A stretch of 64,000 nt of DNA from Lentzea guizhouensis (GTDB lineage Bacteria; Actinomycetota; Actinomycetes; Mycobacteriales; Pseudonocardiaceae), in assembly GCF_001701025.1 (NCBI RefSeq), contig NZ_CP016793.1:930001-994000 (forward strand). The letters run 5' to 3'. The notes under the pieces were generated by a model that was given only the letters and a program-made list of their open reading frames with translations, did not search any database and was not told where the DNA came from. Shown one piece after another: positions 54,996 to 63,378 of the stretch. A program made the position numbers and the translations under genes. Numbering within the stretch: position 1 is the first letter of the stretch; each line of letters opens with the position of its first letter.

Positions 54996-55666
54996 TTACA
55001 GGCCGGACGCGAACAGGCGGCGGCGTGCCGCGATGTTGCGGTCGAACGTCGGCGGCTCGACCGGGGCGGGCTGCGCGCGCCGGCGCCGGGGTCACCGAGG
55101 CCGCCCAGCAGCTCGGCTGCCTCGCGCAGCAAGCCGTCGTCGGCGCGGCGCACGAGCTCGCGCGCCTCCAGCACCGAGCGGGCCAGCGTGAGCGCCGAGC
55201 GCCCGTCGCGGCCGTCCGCGGCGGTGGCGCCGGGGTCCATCGGCAGCGGCACGACGGAGATCTCGAACAGCTCCCACCGCGCGGGCACGCCGTCGGTGCC
55301 GATGTCGTAGGCGCTGAACCCGATGGACACTGCGTTGAGGTAGCCGCGGCGGATCTTGCGGTCCACGTCGGCGGCGAATGGGTCGTCGAGGTCGAACTCG
55401 AGGTCGGTCAGCAGTTGGGTGCCGTCGACGCGAGTCGTCGGCGCGCGGCCGATCGGCAGCGCCTGGCGCCCCCAGTAGTCGTGCCCGTACATGACGACCG
55501 GGTTGGCCGCGAACCGGGCGAGGTCGGCGGTGTCCATTCGCAGGTCGATGCCGTCGGCCATGCGACCTTCGTTCGCCGCGACGAACGGGATCGGCCCTTC
55601 CTCGGCGGTGGTGCCGTCGTCAGCGCGGACGGCGAACCCCCGCAGCCACACGCGGTTGCTGGTCAT
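54996..55666 (-). pseudogene. Prohead protease (S78), apparent frameshift near its end
   Basis: From the ATG at 55666 the protein matches the HK97 prohead protease: RGFAVRADDGT, VMYGHDYWGRQALPIG, FDLDDPFAADVDRKIRRGYLNAVSIGF and WELFEISVVPLPMDPGA, which hold the catalytic His and Ser regions. After GGLGDPGAGA the frame turns into Arg/Ser-rich nonsense that runs into the capsid gene. Sense continues one frame over (PAPVEPPTFDRNIAARRRLF) to a TAA at 54996. Adding one base in the GCGCGC run at about 55072-55080 gives 223 residues. The catalytic part is intact. Confidence 0.85.
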
Positions 55667-55908
55667 CGGTTCCTCCCAGGTGTGCGGACCTGCCGGTCAC
55701 GCGGGGACTGTTGCGCCCGCTCACCGGGTCGCTCGGGGGTGGGCTCGGGCGGATCGAGCTCGTCGGCGGCCGCGCGCAGCAGCTGCCCGACGAACCGGCG
55801 GTCGAGCTCGGCGCCCGTGCCGTCGAAGGTCACGGCGCCGATCTCGTGCTCGGCGCCGGTGCCGGCGCGCATGTAGATGGGGATGGAACCGCTGGCCACT
55901 GTGGACAC
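55663..55908 (-). CDS. Small phage protein, unknown
   Basis: An 81-residue protein. The first half has PIYMRAGTGAEHEIGAVTF and LLRAAADEL, which resembles small phage proteins encoded between portal and protease. The tail is Pro/Glu/Arg-rich. Its stop overlaps the protease start by four bases, which supports it. Function unknown. Confidence 0.68.
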   Translation of the reverse strand: MSTVASGSIPIYMRAGTGAEHEIGAVTFDGTGAELDRRFVGQLLRAAADELDPPEPTPERPGERAQQSPRDRQVRTPGRNR

Positions 55909-55932
55909 CTCCGTTCCTCGGTGTGGCTGGTC

Positions 55933-57948
55933 TCATGCCGGTGCCATTCCGCACCCGCATTTCGGGTGCAGCGGCGGGTGGCGGATCGTGCGCTTGACGG
56001 TCAGCCGCTCGACGCCGTCGCCGTCGAGCTCGTCGCCCTTGGTGGCGAACGCGTCGTCGATGGCGACCTCGCGGCCGTCGAGTGCGACGCAGTACGGGCA
56101 CGAGTCGCCGTCGGTGACCCACCGCACCGCGGGGACACCGGCGGCCTTCCAGGTCTCGCGGGCGGTGGCGTTGGGCAGCTGGCTGGTCTGCCAGTCCGCC
56201 GTGCGCTGCGGCCGCTCGTCGACCCAGGTGTCCAGCAGCGCGAGCACCGCGGCCGCCGCGGCGTCACCGTCCTCGGTGCCGGCCTTCTCCAGCTCCGCGC
56301 GGATCTGCCCGTACGCGGAGTTGACCCGGTAGTCCGCGTGGCTGTCGACGTAGGCCGCCAGCCACCGGGACAGGTCGACCTCGCCGTCGAACCCGACGTC
56401 GGCGATCGCGTCGGCGATGATCTCGACCATCAGCGCCTGCAGCGGCGGCGTCCACCGTTCCACGGTCTTGGCCCGGATCGTCGTGTCGTACAGGTGCCAC
56501 ACCGCCGCCAGGAACGCCGCCGGGCTCGCCAGCCGCACACCGCGGCCGTCGTCGTCGGACAGGTGCCGGCGTACCAGCGCCTTGACCTCGGCGCGCTCCA
56601 GCTTGGCCAACCGGGTGTCCGCGTCGACGATCAACGGGGCGAACGTCGAAGCGGTGCGCCGGCGTGCCTCCGCACCACGACCACGCAACACCCGCGCGAT
56701 CCGCTCCGGAACAGTCGGCTCTTCGTCGGGGCGCGGCGCCGGCACCATGTTGAGTGGCACCAGGTACACCTCGCCGCGGCCGTCGGGCAGCGGGTTCATG
56801 TTCTCCCGCTCGCGGATGTCGTCGGCCGACAGCCAGCCCCAGTTCCGGCCGATCGCGTAGGCCTCGTTACGTGACTTGCTGTCACCGCGCAGCAGCGCGT
56901 CGACGAGGTGCTCGGAGAAGTAGCGACGACGCTCGGCCATCGTGAACAGCCGCATAAGGATCGCCTGCTCCCAGCGCACCAGCCAGATCCGCAGCGTCGA
57001 GGTGACGTACTCCAGGCCCTGGTGCTCGATGTTGCCGAACGTGGCGCGTTCGAGGTCGGCGATCTTGTGCGGCGGGATGCGCAGCCACCGGGCCATCTCG
57101 GTGACCTGGAAACGCCTGGTCTCCAGGAACTGCGCGTCTTCCGGCGGGATGCCGATCTGGTGCCACTCCACCCCCTCCTCCAGGATCGCCACGCGCGAGG
57201 CGCGGTCGAGTCCCCTGTGGAGGTTCTCCCAGTCCGTCCGCATGCGCTCGCGCGCACCCTCCGACAACTTGCTCGGGTGGGTCAGCACGCCGCCAGGACG
57301 TGAGCCATTGGCGAAGAACGCCGAGCCGTAGCGCTCGGTGGCCATGCCCAGCCCGATCGAGCCACGGGCCAGCGACACCAGGCTGTAGCCCTCGACGCCG
57401 GTACCGCCCAGCCCGGCGACCGGCAGCACCTCGTCGGGCAGCAGGATCACCTGCCGGCCGTTGGGGTCGGTGTACCGGTAGTACAGCGTGAACTTGCCGC
57501 GGCCGTTGGCGTCGTGGATCTTGCAGGGCTTGATCTTGGCCGGGTTGAGCGGCCACAGGCTGTCGACCTGCCCGGCGCCGTTGCGCTCGATGTAGGCGTA
57601 CGCACCCTTCCACGTGAGTGCGTGGCCCTGCATGGTCTCGCGGAACGCCACGGCGGTCATGTACGGGTTCGCCTGGTCGTGCAGCACCTGGTACAGCGGG
57701 TGGTCGAACGCGCGTCGCTTGCCGCGCTCCAGGCGCTCGTAGACCGGCAGCGGCAGGCCGCCGATGTCACCGGCGATGATCTGCACGCCGGCGAAGAACG
57801 GGGCGTAGTGCAGGGCCGTCTCCTCCGAGACGAACGCCCCGGACGGGTTGTGGCTGCCTCCGCCGGCGAACCAGTCCTCGACCCACTTCTCGGGCGTAGC
57901 CAAGCTGGAGGTCGACGAGCCGCGGAAGGCCGAGCGGACGAATCCCAC
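55933..57948 (-). CDS. Phage portal protein fused to MuF-like head morphogenesis domain
   Basis: A 671-residue protein from the GTG at 57948, with GGGAGG upstream. Residues 1-400 are an HK97-family portal (HYAPFFAGVQIIAGDIGGLPLPVY, GRQVILLPDEVLPVAGLGG, ILEEGVEWHQIGIPPEDAQFLETRRFQ, RIPPHKIADLERATFGNIEHQGLEY). Residues about 440-671 end in the MuF-type zinc-like motif (DGDSCPYC, HPPLHPKCGCGM). Portal rings form the DNA entry vertex; MuF proteins are minor head proteins, normally from a separate gene. The fusion removes the need for a second gene. Confidence 0.92.
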   Translation of the reverse strand: MGFVRSAFRGSSTSSLATPEKWVEDWFAGGGSHNPSGAFVSEETALHYAPFFAGVQIIAGDIGGLPLPVYERLERGKRRAFDHPLYQVLHDQANPYMTAVAFRETMQGHALTWKGAYAYIERNGAGQVDSLWPLNPAKIKPCKIHDANGRGKFTLYYRYTDPNGRQVILLPDEVLPVAGLGGTGVEGYSLVSLARGSIGLGMATERYGSAFFANGSRPGGVLTHPSKLSEGARERMRTDWENLHRGLDRASRVAILEEGVEWHQIGIPPEDAQFLETRRFQVTEMARWLRIPPHKIADLERATFGNIEHQGLEYVTSTLRIWLVRWEQAILMRLFTMAERRRYFSEHLVDALLRGDSKSRNEAYAIGRNWGWLSADDIRERENMNPLPDGRGEVYLVPLNMVPAPRPDEEPTVPERIARVLRGRGAEARRRTASTFAPLIVDADTRLAKLERAEVKALVRRHLSDDDGRGVRLASPAAFLAAVWHLYDTTIRAKTVERWTPPLQALMVEIIADAIADVGFDGEVDLSRWLAAYVDSHADYRVNSAYGQIRAELEKAGTEDGDAAAAAVLALLDTWVDERPQRTADWQTSQLPNATARETWKAAGVPAVRWVTDGDSCPYCVALDGREVAIDDAFATKGDELDGDGVERLTVKRTIRHPPLHPKCGCGMAPA

Positions 57949-57950
57949 GA

Positions 57951-58235
57951 TCAGCCTCCCGCCTGCAGCTCGTCGACGACCGGCTGCTGCCGGGCGCCGG
58001 TGATGCCCAGCGCGAGCACCAGGCCGCCGAACACGGTCAACGCCACGCCGATTCCGATCGCCACGCCCAGCCACGTCCCGACCGCCAGCGACAGGCCGAG
58101 CAACAGGCACAGCAGCCCGACGGCGCAGCAGTAGTCCCAGCGGTCCAGCTGCGCGCGGTCGACGAGCTCGGCCAGGCGGCCGCGCTCGCGCGGTGCGTCC
58201 TCGACGCCGTGTGGCACGGCGAGCTCTCCGGGCAC
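57951..58235 (-). CDS. Small two-helix phage membrane protein
   Basis: A 94-residue protein with two predicted transmembrane helices (about residues 36-54 and 56-78: CCAVGLLCLLLGLSLAVGTW and GVAIGIGVALTVFGGLVLAL). It is encoded between large terminase and portal, where small membrane proteins are often found in actinophages. Function unknown. Confidence 0.7.
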   Translation of the reverse strand: MPGELAVPHGVEDAPRERGRLAELVDRAQLDRWDYCCAVGLLCLLLGLSLAVGTWLGVAIGIGVALTVFGGLVLALGITGARQQPVVDELQAGG

Positions 58236-58247
58236 GGTGGGCTCCTC

Positions 58248-60044
58248 TCATCCGAGCGAGCTCAGCCCGCGCTCCTCGTAGACACTGCGGGCGTCGCCGC
58301 CGCGCATGGCGCCGTCCTCGGCGAAGAACAAGGCCGGCATGCCGTCGATCCGCTTGTGACTGGTGTCGCGCATCGGCTTCACCGGCCGGATCCGCTCCGG
58401 GTCGTCGGTGGGGTGCTTGGCCTCCAGGCAGTCCGCCATCCACGCGGCGACCGGGTTGCCGTGGTGGCGGTACTCGACGGCCTTGAGCTTGCGCATCGCC
58501 TCCTTCATCGGAGGCGTCATGCGCTCGTAGGTGGTGTTCGACTCGACCATGTCCATGCCGGTCAGTTCCTGGATCGTCTGGCGCACCGGCTCACCGGACC
58601 ACTTGTCGTAAGTGCCGGACACAATCACGTACCGCTCGTGGTCGCGGGCGATGTCCTCGTAGATCCGCTGATAGTCGATCGTGTCGCCCTCGGTGACGGT
58701 GACCCACCCGTCATCGCACCACTGGCCGAACTTGTCGTCGGTGTGCTTGTCGAGCACGTCGACCATCGACTCGGGGATCCAGAACCTCCACAGCAGGTCG
58801 CCGTCCTCGAACCTCAGGCACCAGGCCGTGAGGTCCAGTTTGGACGACAGGTCCAGGCCCGCCCAGCACCGCTTGCCCTCCAGCTGCGGCACCAGGTCCT
58901 CGGGGATCTCGGCGACCTCACCGGCGTTGGCGTTCCACAGGTCCAGCGCGATCCACCGCACGGCGTTGGCCTCGCGCATGTTCAGCTTGAACTGCCGGAA
59001 CGCCGACTCCGCGCGCTTGCTCTTCTTGGCGCCCAACGCCGATCGGCGCATCGCCTCCAGCGACAGGAACTCACCCAACGCCGGGTTGGGCCACTTCCAG
59101 TTGCGTTCGTCCCAGATGTCCAGCGACACCGGCAGGTCCGGGTGCCCCTCGAACAACCGGTGCAGCCGGTCGAGCTGGTCCTGGTTGGCCGGCATCTTGC
59201 GGCAGAACACGAACGTGTGCGGCGACCGAGACGGGTCCTCCTGGATCCGCTCGGCCTCGTCGATCATCGCCGCACCGAAGCTCAGCGGCAGGTTGGTCTC
59301 CGTCGTCGCGACGAACAGCAGCTCCTGCAGCCGTGCGCCGTCGGCGGTGTCCATTGCGTCCCACAGCGACGCGTCCGGCTGCGACAGCAACTCGTCCAGG
59401 CAGAACCCGGACGGGTTGTGGCCGAGCTCGCCGTCGGCGTCCGCGGTGATGACCGTGAACACCGAGTCGGTCTTGGCGTCGACCAGCCGCATCGAGTTCT
59501 TGATGTGCTGCAGCCGCTTGCGCAGCACCGGCGACAGCTCGACCATCCGCCGCGCCGGGCCGAAGATCTTCTGCGCCTGGTCCTTGTCCTTGGCCGCGGT
59601 GTAGACCTCGGCCGACTCCTCACCGTCACCGACGAGCAGGTAGAGCAAGATGCCCGCGGCGATCTCGGACTTGCCGTTCTTGCGGGACATGATGATGAAC
59701 CCGCGCCGGTAGCGGCGCACGTAGCGCTGCCACTCGTGCGACCACACCACCTCGCCGAACAACGGCCTGATCAGCTCGTGTTCCTGCCACGGCCGCAAGA
59801 CGAACGGCTTACGCCGCAACGCTCCCTTGACGTGCCGCAGGTGCTCGCGGAAGAAGAACACCACGCGGTCCGCGCGCGGCTCGCAGTAGTGCGCGCCCCG
59901 CTTGCAGCAGATCTTGCCGCGCAGCTTGTAGCCGCACACCGGGCCATCGGGGTCGATCGGCCGCCACCGCGAGTCGTGAAACTCGGCGATGGCGTCCGCG
60001 GCGTCCGCCTCAGCCGTGGTCGAGGAGGTCCTCTCCTGGCTCAC
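58248..60044 (-). CDS. Phage terminase large subunit
   Basis: A 598-residue packaging motor of the terminase_1 family. The ATPase has Walker A SRKNGKS (120-126) after FIIM, and a Walker B-like region in GFCLDELL. The nuclease domain begins at CWAGLDLSSKLDLTAWCL, with acidic residues for RNase H-type cleavage, and continues through GTYDKWSG. It packages DNA into the prohead with the small subunit, whose gene overlaps by 35 bp. Confidence 0.95.
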   Translation of the reverse strand: MSQERTSSTTAEADAADAIAEFHDSRWRPIDPDGPVCGYKLRGKICCKRGAHYCEPRADRVVFFFREHLRHVKGALRRKPFVLRPWQEHELIRPLFGEVVWSHEWQRYVRRYRRGFIIMSRKNGKSEIAAGILLYLLVGDGEESAEVYTAAKDKDQAQKIFGPARRMVELSPVLRKRLQHIKNSMRLVDAKTDSVFTVITADADGELGHNPSGFCLDELLSQPDASLWDAMDTADGARLQELLFVATTETNLPLSFGAAMIDEAERIQEDPSRSPHTFVFCRKMPANQDQLDRLHRLFEGHPDLPVSLDIWDERNWKWPNPALGEFLSLEAMRRSALGAKKSKRAESAFRQFKLNMREANAVRWIALDLWNANAGEVAEIPEDLVPQLEGKRCWAGLDLSSKLDLTAWCLRFEDGDLLWRFWIPESMVDVLDKHTDDKFGQWCDDGWVTVTEGDTIDYQRIYEDIARDHERYVIVSGTYDKWSGEPVRQTIQELTGMDMVESNTTYERMTPPMKEAMRKLKAVEYRHHGNPVAAWMADCLEAKHPTDDPERIRPVKPMRDTSHKRIDGMPALFFAEDGAMRGGDARSVYEERGLSSLG

Positions 60045-60522
60045 CGGGGGCCTCCCCGAGGCTCAGCGCCGAGCGGTCGGACGGCGTCAACCCGAACCTC
60101 GCGGCGTAGTAACGAAAATGCGCGTCCGCGTCGTTGAGCACGTACGTCCACGGGTTCTTCCCGACGCGCGTGCCGGTGGGCTGGCCGTTCTTGTTGTAGA
60201 CGGTGAACTCGCGCACCGCGCCTTCCTTGCGCAGGTGCTCGATCGCATCGCGCCGGCGGACGACCGCGTCGCACCAGGCCGCGAACGCCTCGACGTCCCA
60301 CAGCGTCAGTACGCCGACCAGGTGCAGATCGGGGGCGTACTGGCGCCACACGTTCTTCGCGCGCTGCGTGAGCCACGACGGCGGATCGATCGGGCAGTCA
60401 GCGCCACCGTCCGCGGGCGGTGCCTCCGACGGCTGCGGCTCGTTGGCGTTGATCCGGTCCGTGCGTCCGCCCATCAGGACAGCCCACTTGGTCGGCATCC
60501 TCGCCGGTCCACGCTTACCCAC
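60010..60522 (-). CDS. Phage terminase small subunit, P27 family
   Basis: A 170-residue protein. The GTG at 60522 is preferred because AGGAGG lies eight bases upstream; the GTG at 60528 is too close and frames further up lack a site. It begins MGKRGPARMPTKWAVLMGG, the usual P27 start, and contains DPPSWLTQRAKNVWRQYAP and NPWTYVLNDADAHFRYYAARFGLTPSDRSAL. It recognises the packaging start and directs the large subunit. Confidence 0.92.
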   Translation of the reverse strand: MGKRGPARMPTKWAVLMGGRTDRINANEPQPSEAPPADGGADCPIDPPSWLTQRAKNVWRQYAPDLHLVGVLTLWDVEAFAAWCDAVVRRRDAIEHLRKEGAVREFTVYNKNGQPTGTRVGKNPWTYVLNDADAHFRYYAARFGLTPSDRSALSLGEAPGEPGEDLLDHG

Positions 60523-60717
60523 AGTCACCACCTCCTGGGTACGGTCGGACCGAAAACCTGTCAGCGCGCAAGCGGGCTTCCCCCCGCACGTTCGCGTCCC
60601 CACCCCACAGAGATCCGAGCCCCCCTCCCCTTGATCAACTTCGTTGATCGATCACAGGGAGTGAGCATCAGGGGGAGGGGGGTAGGCCGCTCCGCGGGGC
60701 GGTACAGCTCGTGCTCC
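60523..60717. other. Interval between HNH and small terminase, candidate cos region
   Basis: 195 bp without a gene. It contains a perfect 7-bp hairpin GATCAAC-TTC-GTTGATC (60633-60649) followed by GATC repeats and a G-rich tract. In HNH-TerS-TerL phages the cohesive end site commonly lies here. No cos sequence can be proved without the virion ends. Confidence 0.45.
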
Positions 60718-61068
60718 TTACCGTGGTGTGCGCCGGTTGCCGAACCCGCCGTCGTGCGTCGCCGTCTTGCGGCTGTGGCAGGACAGGCACAGCGGCTGCA
60801 GGTTGTCCGGCTCCCAGTTGGTGCGGTCGCCGTCGATGTGGTCGGTGTGCTGCGACGGCCGGCCGCACGCCACGCACGTGGGGTTGGCGCGCAGGTAGGC
60901 CTCGGACTTCTTGCGCCACCGGTAGTCGTAGCCCAGCGCTGTGGACGACGGCCGCGGCTTCGGCTGCGGACGCGGCCGCGGGATCTCGTGCTGTTCGCAC
61001 CGGCCCGAGGTGCCCGCGAATCCTGGACACCCGGAGGCCGTGCAGCGTCGGCGAGCTCTGCTGGGCAT
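60718..61068 (-). CDS. Phage HNH endonuclease
   Basis: A 116-residue HNH nuclease encoded just upstream of the terminase genes. The core is CVACGRPSQHTDHIDGD, NWEPDNLQPLCLSCHSRKT, giving both CxxC pairs and the Asp-His metal site. The N-terminal 40 residues are basic and Pro-rich with two Cys. In HK97-like phages such HNH proteins work with the terminase in packaging cleavage. Confidence 0.92.
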   Translation of the reverse strand: MPSRARRRCTASGCPGFAGTSGRCEQHEIPRPRPQPKPRPSSTALGYDYRWRKKSEAYLRANPTCVACGRPSQHTDHIDGDRTNWEPDNLQPLCLSCHSRKTATHDGGFGNRRTPR

Positions 61069-61168
61069 CGGCTACGTCTCGCGCGTTGCGCGCATGGGGC
61101 CCACCTCTTCGCGGATCTTCACTCGATCGAGTGAGGGAAACCGTCGGGCGCGTAGGCACAATGGCGCC

Positions 61169-61354
61169 ATGCCAGTCAAAGTGAGCGTGGTTGAGCCCAA
61201 CCACAACATGATGGAACACGACCACGCCAAAGGTGAGCGCATCAGCGTCGAGGATGGACACCTGATCGTGCACGGTCCGCAGGACGGTCCGAGGCGTCCG
61301 GCGGTCGCCATCTACGCACCGAAGCAGTGGTACAAGGCCGAGGTGCAGGAGTAG
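61169..61354 (+). CDS. Small conserved protein, DGHL/AxYAPxxWY family, copy 1
   Basis: A 61-residue forward gene. MPVKVSVVEPN starts it; the core is ISVEDGHLIVHG ... PAVAIYAPKQWYKAEVQE. The following gene encodes a second copy with the same motifs. The strand is opposite to the phage operon, so it is probably expressed in the lysogen. No family or fold is certain; a beta-strand mini-domain is likely. Similar tiny proteins seem common in actinomycete genomes (from memory). Confidence 0.7.
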   Translation: MPVKVSVVEPNHNMMEHDHAKGERISVEDGHLIVHGPQDGPRRPAVAIYAPKQWYKAEVQE

Positions 61355-61355
61355 C

Positions 61356-61392
61356 GATCACCTGTCCGAGCGACGCAATCGATCAGGTGATC
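61356..61392. repeat. 9-bp inverted repeat between the paralogous genes
   Basis: GATCACCTG (61356-61364) and CAGGTGATC (61384-61392) flank 19 bases, right before the second gene's ribosome site. It may be an attenuator or operator. Confidence 0.5.
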
Positions 61393-61409
61393 GGGGCAGG
61401 ATGGTCGCC

Positions 61410-61616
61410 ATGACCGTCAAAGTTCAGACACCAAATGCATCCAGCCCGAATCCTTCGACCAAGGTCCACCCGAACGGCCAGAGGGTGGACATCATCGACG
61501 GGCACCTGCACGTACTGGGTGGGTTCCCCAAGGACGGAGGCTCGCAGCGGGTGACCGTCGCCGTCTACGCCCCTGGTCGCTGGTACAACGCGGACGTCGA
61601 GGGCGTCGACAGCTGA
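61410..61616 (+). CDS. Small conserved protein, DGHL/AxYAPxxWY family, copy 2
   Basis: A 68-residue paralogue of the gene just upstream. The ATG at 61410 is chosen because it aligns with copy 1 (MTVKVQT to MPVKVSV); the ATG at 61401 is possible. The core is VDIIDGHLHVLGG ... RVTVAVYAPGRWYNADVEG. It ends five bases before a strong terminator. Function unknown. Confidence 0.7.
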   Translation: MTVKVQTPNASSPNPSTKVHPNGQRVDIIDGHLHVLGGFPKDGGSQRVTVAVYAPGRWYNADVEGVDS

Positions 61617-61620
61617 GGAT

Positions 61621-61662
61621 CAGGAAGGCCCGACAACCACACGTGGTTGTCGGGCCTTCCTG
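61621..61662 (+). terminator. Terminator of the small paralogue pair
   Basis: A perfect 20-bp stem (61621-61640 with 61643-61662) and a 2-base loop, just after the stop at 61616. It is strong enough to end forward transcription before the phage early genes. Confidence 0.88.
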
Positions 61663-61695
61663 CTGGGAGCCGATCCCCAGTGACTGGCGCAGTAG

Positions 61696-61992
61696 CTAGG
61701 TGACGCCGGCGCCGTCCGATAGGGACAGATCACCAACGTGACCGGAGGTTACTTCACCGCTGGTGATCTCGTCCAGCGGGCCACGCCGACGTTCGTAAGA
61801 CTGTTTCGCGGCCCGGATCGAGTACTCGGTGCGCCGTCCCCTGGAAGTGGTGCTGTGGCGGCGTGGCCAGCCGTCGTCCTGGGCCCACCGCTGCAGGGTG
61901 CCGACCGGGACGCCGCCGAGCATGACCTGCAGCGCCTCGGCGTCGGCGACCGGCTCGCGCTCGCCGAGCTCGCGGACCCTTGCCTTGTTCAC
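61696..61992 (-). CDS. Phage DNA-binding protein with helix-turn-helix
   Basis: A 98-residue protein from the GTG at 61992, with AGGAGG upstream. The segment EALQVMLGGVPVGTLQRWAQDDGWPRR looks like a helix-turn-helix with a recognition helix; RGRRTEYSIRAAKQSYERRRG follows. The start overlaps, by GTGA, a frame that continues the gene upstream. Likely a phage regulator or small-terminase-like binding protein; the role is not established. Confidence 0.7.
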   Translation of the reverse strand: MNKARVRELGEREPVADAEALQVMLGGVPVGTLQRWAQDDGWPRRHSTTSRGRRTEYSIRAAKQSYERRRGPLDEITSGEVTSGHVGDLSLSDGAGVT

Positions 61993-62136
61993 GTCGCCTC
62001 CTGGGCCTGGGCGAGCTCGTCCCACCGGTGCGCCGGCCACGGCGTGGTGCAGCCCGCGCAGCGCACCAGGCGCTCACCGGGCCGGGCGTGCAGCGAGTGC
62101 CCGCACACCACCAGCGCGCCGGATCCGTCGGCGCGG

Positions 62137-62631
62137 TCAGCGGGCCGGGCACCGGCCGAGCCGGATGCGGCCGCGGGTTTCGCCCGCCATCCGCTGCAGC
62201 GCCGCCCGCAGGACGACGACGTCCCGTGCGAGCTCGTCGACCGCGGACTGCCTGCGGATCCACGACCACATCCGCACCAGAACGCCGATCTCGCCCGCTA
62301 CCGTCGTGGTGGCGTTGGGGGCCAGGCCGGTCGAGTCCCGCACGTGCCCGGCCCACCAGGCCAGGCAGCCGAGCACGTCGAGCTCGGCCAGGCGGTGCGC
62401 GCGGTCGAGCTGGTCGAGGTTGATCGGCGGGGTCGACTTGTACACCGGTCGGCCACGCACTTGGTCCGCCGAGCGCGGTGGGTGGTGGGCGTCCCACTCG
62501 ACGTCGGGGTAGATCCGCACGATGTCGTCGAGCGCGCCGACGACCCGCGCGCTGCACTCCTCGCACGTGAGGAATCCCTCGGTGGCCAGCCGTTGCAGGC
62601 ACACCCGGCACAGCACACGTTCGATGTGCAT
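62137..62631 (-). CDS. Phage zinc-ribbon protein, probable frameshift near its end
   Basis: A 164-codon frame with an N-terminal zinc ribbon (CRVCLQRLATEGFLTCEEC) and helical middle (ARDVVVLRAALQRMAGETRG). The frame stops at 62137, but the next frame encodes VVCGHSLHARPGERLVRC and AGCTTPWPAHRWDELAQ, a second zinc ribbon, and stops at 61989 in a GTGA overlap with the following gene. Removing one base near 62155-62170 would join them into about 213 residues. The combined pattern (Cys ribbon, helices, CGHSLHARPGERLVRCAGC) is seen in actinophage proteins. Function unknown. Confidence 0.65.
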   Translation of the reverse strand: MHIERVLCRVCLQRLATEGFLTCEECSARVVGALDDIVRIYPDVEWDAHHPPRSADQVRGRPVYKSTPPINLDQLDRAHRLAELDVLGCLAWWAGHVRDSTGLAPNATTTVAGEIGVLVRMWSWIRRQSAVDELARDVVVLRAALQRMAGETRGRIRLGRCPAR

Positions 62632-62634
62632 CGG

Positions 62635-63057
62635 CTACTCCCGGATCCCGAACACGACTGCGAGCGCACGCCGCCACCACGACGGGCGAGTGGCCGCGGG
62701 GATCGTCACGCCGTCGAGGGTGCCGACCGTGCCGCCGTACTCGCCCGGCATCCACACAGTCTCGGCGGTGTGGTGCAGCAGCTGCGGCCGCGCGTGCTCC
62801 GCGAGCCACCTGCGCTCGATCTCGGCGAGCTTCTCCGGAGTCAGCTCGTGCGGCATGAACACCAGCCGCGGCGGCTCCGGCGCGAGTTCCACGGTGACCG
62901 CGGCCGGGTCGACGTCCCACCGCTTCGCCGCGCCCTCGATCGCGGCCTCGATCCGCTCGCGGACGCTGTAGCGCAGCAGGCCGGCCTTGTCGCCGGCGAG
63001 CACCTCGTCGACACGCACGACGATCGCGGCGCGGGGCTGTTCGGGTGTGGTGGTCAT
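62635..63057 (-). CDS. Phage protein, unknown
   Basis: A 140-residue protein. It has an alpha/beta look: RAAIVVRVDEVLAGD, RYSVRERIEAAIEGAAKRWDVDPAAVTVELA, a helical middle and a basic Trp-rich end (ATRPSWWRRALAVVFGIRE). Its start overlaps the stop of the previous gene by ATGA. No family recognised. Confidence 0.68.
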   Translation of the reverse strand: MTTTPEQPRAAIVVRVDEVLAGDKAGLLRYSVRERIEAAIEGAAKRWDVDPAAVTVELAPEPPRLVFMPHELTPEKLAEIERRWLAEHARPQLLHHTAETVWMPGEYGGTVGTLDGVTIPAATRPSWWRRALAVVFGIRE

Positions 63058-63374
63058 CTGGTCCTCCGGTGACGTCGGCGGGTGCCCCCGCGGTGGTGAC
63101 AGGTCTTGTGCAGCCGCAGCGGATGCCGGGGCTGTTGCGGTGGGGCGATCTCGCGGCCGAGTTCGACCACGACGGTGGCGACCGCCTCGGCAACGATCGC
63201 GTTGCCCTGGTGCAGGCCGACCATGAGACGGTGCAGCAGGGCGTCCGCTGTGCGGGCCTGGTCGAGTACGGCCTTGCGTTCGGCCGGGCTCAGCAGCTCG
63301 TCGGCGTCGACGGCCCTGACGACCAGGTCGCAGAACCTCTGCCCGACTTGCTTGGGCCTGGGAATGCGTCCCAT
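63054..63374 (-). CDS. Phage protein, helical, unknown
   Basis: A 106-residue protein with a helical centre (ELLSPAERKAVLDQARTADALLHRLMVGLHQG) and a His/Arg-rich C-terminus. It overlaps the next gene by four bases. No family recognised; the basic tail could bind nucleic acid. Confidence 0.62.
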   Translation of the reverse strand: MGRIPRPKQVGQRFCDLVVRAVDADELLSPAERKAVLDQARTADALLHRLMVGLHQGNAIVAEAVATVVVELGREIAPPQQPRHPLRLHKTCHHRGGTRRRHRRTR

Positions 63375-63378
63375 CAGC

